This document shows, in pieces, positions 4,521-9,448 of a stretch of 9,448 bases of DNA. The notes under the pieces were generated by a model. The model made no database searches. It saw only the letters and a program-made list of their open reading frames with translations, and was not told the DNA's origin. A program made the position numbers and the translations under genes. The stretch's first letter is position 1, and each line of letters opens with the position of its first letter. Source of the DNA: CAMTWJ01 sp964643605 (lineage in GTDB: Bacteria > Patescibacteriota > Saccharimonadia > Saccharimonadales > 2-12-FULL-41-12); assembly GCA_964643605.1 (NCBI GenBank), contig CAZXTF010000025.1, positions 1 to 9,448 of the forward strand. Direction: 5' to 3'.

Positions 4521-6908
4521 ATGGAAGCTTCCTTTAACCCTAAAAGCTCAAGAGCTCGCAAGGCTCGTTATGCCAAATTATTTGGTAAGTCGTGGTTACA
4601 AAAAAGTCTAGCTCTGCTTATTATCACTTCAGTAATCTTGGGTGCTGCATTACTGATTGTAGGGAACTCAGTTGGCTATATTGCTTTTGTCCCTGGGATA
4701 ATTGCCGTGATAGTTCGCAGCTGGTATAAAGGCGAGCTAGAACAACTTGCAATATCAAAAGACACCATCGACGGTGTGCTCTCACAGGAAGTGTTAGCTG
4801 GGCTGCGGGCAGAAAATCCGTCAGCATTTGATATTTGGCAGGCGGCAAAACAAACTCCTGCTCGATATTTTTTCCAGAATCGATATGCCTTCCACGACAG
4901 CATTTTTGATACACAGCTTGATAAAAATCCGGGTTCTGCAAACCTTGTTTGGCAACACGCAGAAAGCCTAAGCCAGAAATATCGAGTAGTGGGGTTGCCA
5001 TCTTCGGTTATTATTGTGGCACTTCTAAAAACTATTCCCAATGTGGAACAATTGCTTCGCTCGATCCAGGTAGAGCTGGGCGATATCGAAGGAGGCATTG
5101 AGTGGTTCTCCGACCTTGACGAAAAAAGAAGGCTCGCCTCAGCTAAAAACCACTTCGGTGGCTGGGCTCGGGACTGGACATACGGTTACACACCGCTACT
5201 GCGATACCTTGGTCACAATATCACACAGGAAATTCAAGCTTTCGGATTTTTCTCGGATACCAAGCGACACGAAATAATCGTGGATCAAATGATCCAAGGT
5301 ATGGATACAGGAAATTCAGGAATTACATTGCTCGGAGATATTGGCACAGGCAAGACAACCTGTGTATACGCTTTTGCTGAGAAGCTTGTAGGCAATAAAG
5401 ACTTGGCTAAAAAAATACGCTATAGCCAAGTAGTTGCCCTTGATGCGCCTTCGTTGCTGTCACAGGCTCGGAGTCCTGGAGAACTCGAATCGTTAGTTAT
5501 GCGCTTGCTCCAAGAAGCTAAAAGTGCCAAGAATATTATTCTGTTTTTTGATGATGCTCAAGTATTTTTTGGTGCAGGGGCTGGTAGTGTTGATTTGTCG
5601 AATGTATTATCGCCAGTTCTCGAGTCAGGTGCAGTGCGACTCATTTTTGCTATGACACCAAAGGAATGGCAAGTGCTTGGCTCTAACAATGCAGCAATTG
5701 CTAGCAAGTTGCAACCGATTCAGATTAAACCGGCAGACGAACAAGAAACAATCAAAATCCTACAAGACCAAGTGGTGTTTATTGAGTATCAACGTAAGGC
5801 ACTATTTACATATCAAGCGCTTAGAGAGGCCTATAAACTTGGCTCTCGTTATGTTGACAGCCAGGCCATGCCAGGGGCAGCCTTGAATCTGCTCAAGGCT
5901 GCCACGCCGCTTGCGCATGAGGGGTATGTTACAGCCGATGTAATACGAGCAAGCGTTGAATCATCAGTAGGAGTCAAGCTAAAACATGCAGAGATTGATG
6001 AATCGCAAAAGCTACTAAGTCTTGAGGATGAACTACATAAGTATGTTATTAATCAAAAGCGGGCAGTCAGTGTTATTGCAAATGCACTGAGGCGCTCTCG
6101 AAGTGGAGTTGGCAATCCAGAACGTCCAGTCGGTACGTTCTTATTCCTTGGTCCGACTGGAGTGGGTAAGACGGAGCTTTCAAAAGCGCTGGCTCGAGTT
6201 TATTTTGGCAGCGAGGATGCGCTTATTCGAGTAGATATGAACCAATATCTTCAGCCTAGTGATGCACAGCGGCTCATCTCTCCGTTACTTGGTGATCAAC
6301 TAGGATTTTTGGGTCAGGTCAAGAAAAGACCCTTTAGTGTTATTTTGCTTGATGAGATTGAGAAGGCCCACCCCAATGTAGTCAATCTATTGCTCCAAAT
6401 GCTCGACGAAGGAGTTATGCAGGATTCTGATAATAAAGCAGTCTCATTTAAAGATGCCATAATTATTGCTACTTCAAATGCTGGTGCCGACGAGATTAGA
6501 AGAATTATCGATGCTGGCGAAGATATTATTAAAAAAGAGCCAGAGTTTGTGGAGGGGCTTATCAATAAGGGCGCTTTTGCTCCAGAGTTTTTAAATCGTT
6601 TTGATGAAATCGTATTATTCCGACCACTGACTCCAGAGGAGCTTATACAAGTTATCGATTTAATCATTGCAGGTATCAATAAAAATCTTGATACACGGAA
6701 GGTTAGGGTGACTCTCTCTGCCGAGGCAAAGAAATGGCTTGTCGAGAAGGGGTACGACTCTAAGCTTGGTGCTCGACCAATGAGACGCATGGTGCAGCGT
6801 TATGTTGAGAATATCTTAGCTAAAAAACTCCTAGAAAGGAGTACAGGTGCAGGTGGCGAAGTACACCTTGATGTTCCGGACTTTACGCAATTGGACGGTA
6901 GTGAATGA
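4521..6908 (+). CDS. Membrane-anchored double-AAA+ ATPase related to ClpB/ClpC
   Basis: This 795-residue protein is a Clp-type AAA+ unfoldase homologue. Two membrane segments lie at about residues 29-47 and 49-67. A helical region (about 75-260) contains a stretch resembling a degenerate Clp N-domain repeat. AAA+ D1 has Walker A GDIGTGKT (272-279) and a Walker B ending FFDD (342-345), with S395-K396 where ClpB/ClpC carry arginine fingers. AAA+ D2 has Walker A GPTGVGKT (544-551), Walker B LLDE (609-612), sensor-1 'ATSNAGA', arginine finger R693 in 'FLNRFDE' and sensor-2 'GARPMRR' (750-756). No coiled-coil middle domain is seen. The D2 pore-loop region reads 'LLGDQLGFLG' in place of GYVG and is about five residues short, and no I/L/V-G-F ClpP-docking loop is visible between sensor-1 and R693. 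It therefore looks like a membrane-tethered remodelling ATPase and not a ClpP partner. Its start is one base after the small membrane protein's stop, and its stop overlaps the next start. Confidence 0.9.
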   Translation: MEASFNPKSSRARKARYAKLFGKSWLQKSLALLIITSVILGAALLIVGNSVGYIAFVPGIIAVIVRSWYKGELEQLAISKDTIDGVLSQEVLAGLRAENPSAFDIWQAAKQTPARYFFQNRYAFHDSIFDTQLDKNPGSANLVWQHAESLSQKYRVVGLPSSVIIVALLKTIPNVEQLLRSIQVELGDIEGGIEWFSDLDEKRRLASAKNHFGGWARDWTYGYTPLLRYLGHNITQEIQAFGFFSDTKRHEIIVDQMIQGMDTGNSGITLLGDIGTGKTTCVYAFAEKLVGNKDLAKKIRYSQVVALDAPSLLSQARSPGELESLVMRLLQEAKSAKNIILFFDDAQVFFGAGAGSVDLSNVLSPVLESGAVRLIFAMTPKEWQVLGSNNAAIASKLQPIQIKPADEQETIKILQDQVVFIEYQRKALFTYQALREAYKLGSRYVDSQAMPGAALNLLKAATPLAHEGYVTADVIRASVESSVGVKLKHAEIDESQKLLSLEDELHKYVINQKRAVSVIANALRRSRSGVGNPERPVGTFLFLGPTGVGKTELSKALARVYFGSEDALIRVDMNQYLQPSDAQRLISPLLGDQLGFLGQVKKRPFSVILLDEIEKAHPNVVNLLLQMLDEGVMQDSDNKAVSFKDAIIIATSNAGADEIRRIIDAGEDIIKKEPEFVEGLINKGAFAPEFLNRFDEIVLFRPLTPEELIQVIDLIIAGINKNLDTRKVRVTLSAEAKKWLVEKGYDSKLGARPMRRMVQRYVENILAKKLLERSTGAGGEVHLDVPDFTQLDGSE

Positions 6909-7546
6909 CCACAATTATTCTCTCGATCATTGGATTGAGTGCATTATTACTCCTGACTGAAATCCTTTGGAAGAAAAAATACCTATCAGCCGAAATATCT
7001 CGTAAAATTGTTCATGTTTCTGTCGGTAGTGTTATCGCTTTTTGGCCTCACTTTATAAGCTGGCAGTGGATACAGCTGCTTTGTTTAGGTATGCTTGCAG
7101 GGATTGCAGTCTCTTATCAGTTTAAGATTTTTGGCTCTATTCATAGTGTTAAGCGCTCGACAAAAGGTGAGTTAATCTACCCGATCAGTATTGGTATCTG
7201 CGCACTGCTTCAACCTGCTCCTTGGATCTTTACGGCTGCGATTCTGCATCTTTCAATTGCCGATGGCCTTGCGGCAATCATCGGTTCACGTATCAACGGG
7301 CGAACACAGTACAAGATACTAGGCCACAAGAAGTCACTCATTGGTACAGGTGTATTTTTTATCACATCTTTAGTTATTATTGCCTCATGTTTTGCAGCCT
7401 TTGCTACAGAAGACATAGTTGGCATCACGCCGGTTACGTTGCTGCTGATTGCGCTAGCTGCTACTTTTGTCGAAAACATCTCCTGGTACGGTCTCGATAA
7501 TTTCAGTGTACCAATAACAATCGTTTTGTTACTAAGCGCCGTCTAG
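6905..7546 (+). CDS. Phytol/dolichol kinase-family integral membrane enzyme
   Basis: This 213-residue polytopic protein belongs to the family that includes phytol kinase, dolichol kinase (SEC59-like, COG0170) and related CTP-dependent lipid kinases or cytidylyltransferases. Characteristic elements appear in order: 'SRKIVHVSVG' (about 32-41, R33-K34-x-x-H37), 'RSTKGELIYP' (about 84-93), 'IADGLAAIIGSRINGR' (about 118-133, with the A-D-G core), 'GHKKSLIGTG' (about 140-149) and 'VENISWYGLDNFSVP' (about 189-203, E190 and D198-N199). Roughly six or seven hydrophobic segments occur. It starts at ATG 6905, overlapping the AAA+ stop as ATGA, so it is the last gene of that operon. The likely activity is phosphorylation of a polyprenol or similar lipid alcohol; the exact substrate cannot be told. 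No terminator follows, and its stop overlaps that of the convergent Nudix gene. Confidence 0.8.
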   Translation: MTTIILSIIGLSALLLLTEILWKKKYLSAEISRKIVHVSVGSVIAFWPHFISWQWIQLLCLGMLAGIAVSYQFKIFGSIHSVKRSTKGELIYPISIGICALLQPAPWIFTAAILHLSIADGLAAIIGSRINGRTQYKILGHKKSLIGTGVFFITSLVIIASCFAAFATEDIVGITPVTLLLIALAATFVENISWYGLDNFSVPITIVLLLSAV

Positions 7547-8073
7547 TTGCAGTCTACCGCAGGGACCTGCTCCCAATTTGGTAGCACTTCATCAAATATA
7601 AATTCACAAATCTTTTTGAGGTTGTCAAAGGTATCTTTTGACGTGAGCTTGCTTATCTCTGCTCGGGTAAAAAGCTCCATTTCGCCTGATTCATCTTCGG
7701 CTACTGCGTGTCCAGGTTCTTCATGTGTAACAAAAGCGTAGCTGACATCGATGTGCAAATGATCATCATTAAAACGATGCGTGTTGTAGCTAATTGGTAC
7801 GGGGTGCTGGCTTGCTTCCTCGGTATTTTTCATACGAATTTTGGGCTGCAAGATCTCAAGCTGATCCAAGCCATAACCCGATTCTTCTAAAAGTTCGTGA
7901 GTTAATGCTTGCCAAGGGTTTTCATCAAGCTCAATGTGCCCACCAAATTGTAAGTACACCCCAAGTTTCTTATGCTTGTGTAGTAGAATTTTTGGCTCAC
8001 TACCATCGACCCGGATAATAAATCCGCTAATCGTATGATCATGCTGTCCTGGTTCGGTATGGATATGCCCCAT
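7543..8073 (-). CDS. Nudix hydrolase with variant box (HE in place of RE)
   Basis: This is a Nudix-fold hydrolase, a family that cleaves nucleoside diphosphates linked to other groups. The Nudix box begins at G45 (counting from the 8073 start): GHIELDE, seven residues, then HELLEESGY. The usual REUxEE is HELLEE here: the arginine is replaced by histidine, while the metal-binding glutamates remain. The N terminus 'MGHIHTEPGQHDHT' is rich in histidine, followed by the first strand 'ISGFIIRVDG'. Two starts are possible. ATG 8106 adds the hydrophobic MSFFDLLLLRV. ATG 8073 is preferred because an extended -10 (TGCTATTAT) lies inside that extension, with an SD-like GAGGG near 8073. The product is 176 residues (187 from 8106). 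The stop shares CTAG with the convergent operon's stop. The substrate is unknown. Confidence 0.87.
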   Translation of the reverse strand: MGHIHTEPGQHDHTISGFIIRVDGSEPKILLHKHKKLGVYLQFGGHIELDENPWQALTHELLEESGYGLDQLEILQPKIRMKNTEEASQHPVPISYNTHRFNDDHLHIDVSYAFVTHEEPGHAVAEDESGEMELFTRAEISKLTSKDTFDNLKKICEFIFDEVLPNWEQVPAVDCN

Positions 8074-8081
8074 TACCCTCA

Positions 8082-8090
8082 ATAATAGCA
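8082..8090 (-). promoter_or_regulatory. Extended -10 candidate for the 7543-8073 Nudix gene
   Basis: On the minus strand 8090-8082 reads TGCTATTAT, an extended -10 with one mismatch from TGnTATAAT. Transcription would begin near 8075, about two bases before ATG 8073. This mirrors the spacing of TGGTACAAT before ATG 4157. If right, the upstream ATG at 8106 is not transcribed from this promoter. Confidence 0.4.
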
Positions 8091-8140
8091 GATCAAAAAA
8101 GCTCATGGTTTTTGAGCATGATTAGTACATACTAGTAGTT

Positions 8141-8587
8141 ATGAATCCAGAAGTGAGAAACTATGAATATAATCAAGAGACATTGAGACGCCTCAATGAA
8201 CTTACAGATAATGATACAGCTAGAGAATACCTGATGCCTGCGCTTGCAAATTTAGCAATGCAAGATTTACCTACAGAAGAGTTCGTAGGATCAATGATCG
8301 AAGAAGTCTCAGGCTTTGCAAAAGAGCATCTGGGTGATATGCAGACGCTAGCACTCAATCAAGTACCAGAATATATTGATGTTCTTGTCGATGACGAAGA
8401 CTCGAATAGGGCTGCAAAAACTATATGGGAATCATTTGTCGAAGAGCAGAAGGGCTATCCAGAGATTACTGATATGAGGCTGCCAAGAAAACTCAAGAAG
8501 GCTCTTAATAAAGCTCCAGACGAACGGCGTCCGGGAGAGCGTGGAATGGCTGAAAAGTTTGCTCGTCGTCAAAATAGAAAATCTTAA
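8141..8587 (+). CDS. Hypothetical protein, acidic with a basic tail
   Basis: I do not recognise this 148-residue protein. It is predicted cytoplasmic, with no signal or membrane segment. Residues 1-110 are largely helical and acidic (for example 'DLPTEEFVGSMIEEVSGF' and 'VLVDDEDSNR'). Residues 113-148 switch to strongly basic ('RLPRKLKKALNK', 'ERRPGERG', 'ARRQNRKS'), a pattern seen in nucleic-acid- or ribosome-associated proteins, though that is only suggestive. The start at ATG 8141 has no Shine-Dalgarno sequence. Divergent transcription from the Nudix gene leaves 34 bp to that gene's upstream ATG at 8106, or 67 bp to its preferred start. The stop TAA lies inside the inverted repeat at 8582-8604. 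It is a plausible real gene because the frame is long, codon use matches its neighbours and it fills the space neatly; function is unknown. Confidence 0.65.
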   Translation: MNPEVRNYEYNQETLRRLNELTDNDTAREYLMPALANLAMQDLPTEEFVGSMIEEVSGFAKEHLGDMQTLALNQVPEYIDVLVDDEDSNRAAKTIWESFVEEQKGYPEITDMRLPRKLKKALNKAPDERRPGERGMAEKFARRQNRKS

Positions 8588-8604
8588 CCTTCGTAGGGTT
8601 AAGA
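8574..8604 (-). terminator. Second stem-loop, minus-strand back-up terminator
   Basis: TCTTAACC (8582-8589) and GGTTAAGA (8597-8604) form a perfect eight-bp stem around a seven-base loop. Read on the minus strand it is followed by TTTTCTATTTTG, a reasonable U-tract, so it may back up the terminator just upstream. On the plus strand it carries the stop codon of the 8141 gene and is followed by A-runs, so it is not a good plus-strand terminator, although the hairpin could protect that mRNA's end. Confidence 0.45.
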
Positions 8605-8625
8605 AAAAATCGCCCTTTCAGGCGA
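8604..8625 (-). terminator. Intrinsic terminator of the tRNA-His transcript
   Basis: On the minus strand TCGCC (8625-8621) and GGCGA (8614-8610) form a GC-rich five-bp stem around TGAAAG, followed at once by TTTTTT (8609-8604). It lies 18 bases after the CCA of tRNA-His, in the right place and orientation. Confidence 0.72.
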
Positions 8626-8643
8626 CACTATAATCTATTTGTA

Positions 8644-8721
8644 TGGGGCGAGTGATGGGGTTTGAACCCACGGCCTCCGGAACCACAACCCGGCGCTCTA
8701 ACCAACTGAGCTACACCCGCC
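8644..8721 (-). tRNA. tRNA-His (anticodon GUG), G-1 and CCA encoded
   Basis: Read on the minus strand, the acceptor GCGGGTG (8720-8714) pairs with CACTCGC (8654-8648). The extra G-1 at 8721 pairs with C73 (8647), the hallmark of histidine tRNA. CCA is encoded at 8646-8644. The D arm begins at TAGCTCAGTTGG. The anticodon stem CCGGG/TCCGG encloses TTGTGGT, giving GTG at 8686-8684. The T arm GTGGG/CCCAT encloses TTCAAAC. It is transcribed downstream of a structured RNA and is followed by an intrinsic terminator. Confidence 0.97.
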
Positions 8722-8879
8722 TCGTCAAAGCCGACGGTACTGCCTCGTTTTGCCTCTTGGCAAAAGCTTTGGCTTGTACCTATGCTTTTCCTCTCAGTTT
8801 TCCAAACAGTCGGAGCGAATGAATCGCCTCCTTGGTTTGAAAAACTGGTTTAGAAATGCATTTTCTTAATCCCAGAACA
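8722..8879 (-). ncRNA. Candidate structured non-coding RNA upstream of tRNA-His
   Basis: About 158 nt lie between a consensus minus-strand promoter and tRNA-His, far more than a tRNA leader needs. There is no ORF of note. On the minus strand a long hairpin occupies 8847-8795: 13 consecutive pairs (8847-8835 with 8807-8795), an internal loop, then GGA/TCC and GCGA/TCGC with one bulge and a TTCAT loop. The pair 8840/8802 is G-U on the minus strand but C-A on the plus strand, which favours the minus strand as the RNA. Next, GGTAC (8780-8776) pairs with GTACC (8740-8736), enclosing TTTTGCC/GGCAAAA (8765-8759 with 8754-8748, AAGA loop). AAGCC (8775-8771), inside that domain, can pair with GGCTT (8732-8728) outside it, making a pseudoknot. 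I do not recognise it as SRP RNA, RNase P RNA, tmRNA or 6S RNA. Its 3' end could be made by RNase P cutting at the tRNA. Confidence 0.6.
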
Positions 8880-8885
8880 GGGGTG

Positions 8886-8914
8886 ATTATAGCGTAAGTC
8901 CAGCTTATTTACAA
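8886..8914 (-). promoter_or_regulatory. Consensus promoter for the structured RNA and tRNA-His
   Basis: On the minus strand TTGTAA (8914-8909, four of six -35 bases) and TATAAT (8891-8886, perfect -10) are separated by exactly 17 bp. Transcription should begin near 8879. The -35 is formed by the last Leu codon and stop codon of the upstream Nudix gene. It is the best sigma-70-type promoter in the window. Confidence 0.75.
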
Positions 8915-9343
8915 TGCAGCTAGGTGCTCTTTGATCGCAGGGATAAGCGAGCTATAAAATTCTTTATCTTTCGGATGGGTCAAAATATCCGCAACTTTGT
9001 CCATACCTACCCAGATCGCCTCTGGATTGTCTGGGTCCTCTGGCTGCAAATGCTCTTGCTCGGTCGTATACAAAAACAGAGTTATTTCTTTAATCTCTTG
9101 ATTATCGACAGGACCTTCATCCAGTGGTATCCGTTGTCTCTGATACGTCCCAAGTCTACAAATCAGGGAGACTTTTGATATACCAGTTTCTTCCTTGATT
9201 TCTCGAACAGTTGCTTGCTGTAAATCCTCGCCCGGGTCCACGCCACCCTTTGGTAGCGACCACGAATTACCGTGCTGGCTGACAACCACAACCCGGCCAT
9301 CCTTGCCAACTACGACTCCGCCACCAGTGTGTCTAATTTTCAT
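8909..9343 (-). CDS. Nudix hydrolase with canonical box
   Basis: This 144-residue Nudix protein has a textbook box at residues 33-55: GGVDPGE, seven residues, then REIKEETGI. The N terminus 'MKIRHTGGGVVVGKDGRVVVVSQ' followed by 'NSWSLPKGGVDPGE' resembles the MutT / diadenosine-polyphosphate hydrolase branch, where W-x-L-P-K-G precedes the box. The likely role is housecleaning of nucleotides (oxidised NTPs, dinucleoside polyphosphates or similar); the substrate is not determined by the sequence. It starts at ATG 9343, overlapping by 11 bases the end of a small upstream ORF in another frame, so it may be translationally coupled; no strong Shine-Dalgarno is seen. Its last codons double as the -35 of the downstream RNA promoter. 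It is unrelated in detail to the other Nudix protein at 7543-8073, so this is not a recent duplication. Confidence 0.9.
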   Translation of the reverse strand: MKIRHTGGGVVVGKDGRVVVVSQHGNSWSLPKGGVDPGEDLQQATVREIKEETGISKVSLICRLGTYQRQRIPLDEGPVDNQEIKEITLFLYTTEQEHLQPEDPDNPEAIWVGMDKVADILTHPKDKEFYSSLIPAIKEHLAAL

Positions 9344-9446
9344 TTGTCAAAATATCCAATCCAATCAGCGCAACAGCCCCTAAGATTACATAAGTCCAGA
9401 ATCGTCTCTCGCTTGATGGTTGTGTCTCTGACATAAAAACAATAGC
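9333..9446 (-). CDS. Small or C-terminal membrane ORF, partial at window edge
   Basis: On the minus strand a frame ends at TAG 9335-9333 and can begin at ATG 9434. That gives 33 residues: a polar start (MSETQPSSERR), one hydrophobic segment (about residues 12-29, 'FWTYVILGAVALIGLDIL') and TNEN. The frame stays open upstream to the window edge, so this may instead be the tail of a longer protein. It overlaps the start of the Nudix gene by 11 bases, the arrangement of a coupled operon. It is too short to assign a function. A single-TM small protein or a C-terminal anchor are both possible. Confidence 0.4.
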   Translation of the reverse strand, partial: AIVFMSETQPSSERRFWTYVILGAVALIGLDILTNEN

Positions 9447-9448
9447 CC

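Noticed and set aside
6314..6790. Minus-strand ORF over the D2 domain of the AAA+ gene
   Set aside because: It lies wholly within a motif-verified gene on the other strand and has a Ser-rich translation typical of antisense shadows.
8582..8625. The two hairpins as plus-strand terminators of the 8141 gene
   Set aside because: On the plus strand both are followed by A-rich or mixed sequence. The U-tracts are on the minus strand, matching tRNA-His transcription.
8843..8868. Three-codon leader peptide (Met-His-Phe) in the RNA upstream of tRNA-His
   Set aside because: A minus-strand ATG CAT TTC TAA contains a His codon, which is tempting for attenuation, but it is too short, has no ribosome site and could easily be chance.
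8722..8879. RNase P RNA, SRP RNA or tmRNA as identity of the structured RNA
   Set aside because: GAGAGGAAAAG loosely resembles the RNase P GAGGAAAG motif, but the partner ACAGAA region is absent and the RNA is too short. The SRP GGAAG tip and the tmRNA tRNA-like ends are also not found.
7543..9343. Recent duplication of the two Nudix genes
   Set aside because: Apart from the Nudix box the proteins differ in length, N terminus and box residues, so they are separate subfamilies.

Overview
The window looks like chromosomal sequence from a Patescibacteria (CPR) genome, most likely Candidatus Saccharibacteria (TM7). This is inferred from a very short TsaB that ends naturally after its first half, many starts without a Shine-Dalgarno sequence, a membrane-anchored Clp-like AAA+ ATPase of a type I associate with CPR genomes, and TGA used as an ordinary stop. 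No phage, transposon, CRISPR array or resistance gene is visible.

Layout. 1-646: the 3' end of tsaE overlapping a short tsaB (t6A tRNA modification). 647-874: intergenic, with two candidate terminators and a weak promoter. 875-2389: ribonuclease Y. 2400-2519: a hairpin containing an extended -10 promoter, then tRNA-Pro(UGG), then an 11-nt U-rich link to a membrane-anchored EEP-family nuclease/phosphodiesterase (2520-3455). 3523-4113: a four-TM protein of unknown function. 4157-7546: a tight operon of a small membrane protein, a double-AAA+ Clp-like ATPase with two N-terminal TM segments, and a phytol/dolichol-kinase-family membrane enzyme. 7543-8073 (minus): a Nudix hydrolase whose stop overlaps the convergent operon's stop. 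8141-8587: an unknown acidic/basic protein. 8604-8914 (minus): a strong promoter, about 150 nt of highly structured RNA, tRNA-His(GUG) and an intrinsic terminator. 8909-9434 (minus): a second Nudix hydrolase and, overlapping its start, the end of a small membrane ORF running to the window edge.

Themes. tsaE/tsaB, RNase Y and two tRNAs belong to RNA metabolism. The 4157-7546 operon suggests a membrane-tethered protein-remodelling machine of unknown substrate. Its first ATPase ring looks catalytically degraded and its second ring lacks the usual pore-loop spacing and a visible ClpP-docking loop. The strongest candidate for something undescribed is the minus-strand structured RNA at about 8722-8879: it has a consensus promoter, a 13-bp stem whose G-U pair fits only the minus strand, a possible pseudoknot, and it runs directly into tRNA-His.

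All calls rest on reading the sequence and on family knowledge. No database search was run.
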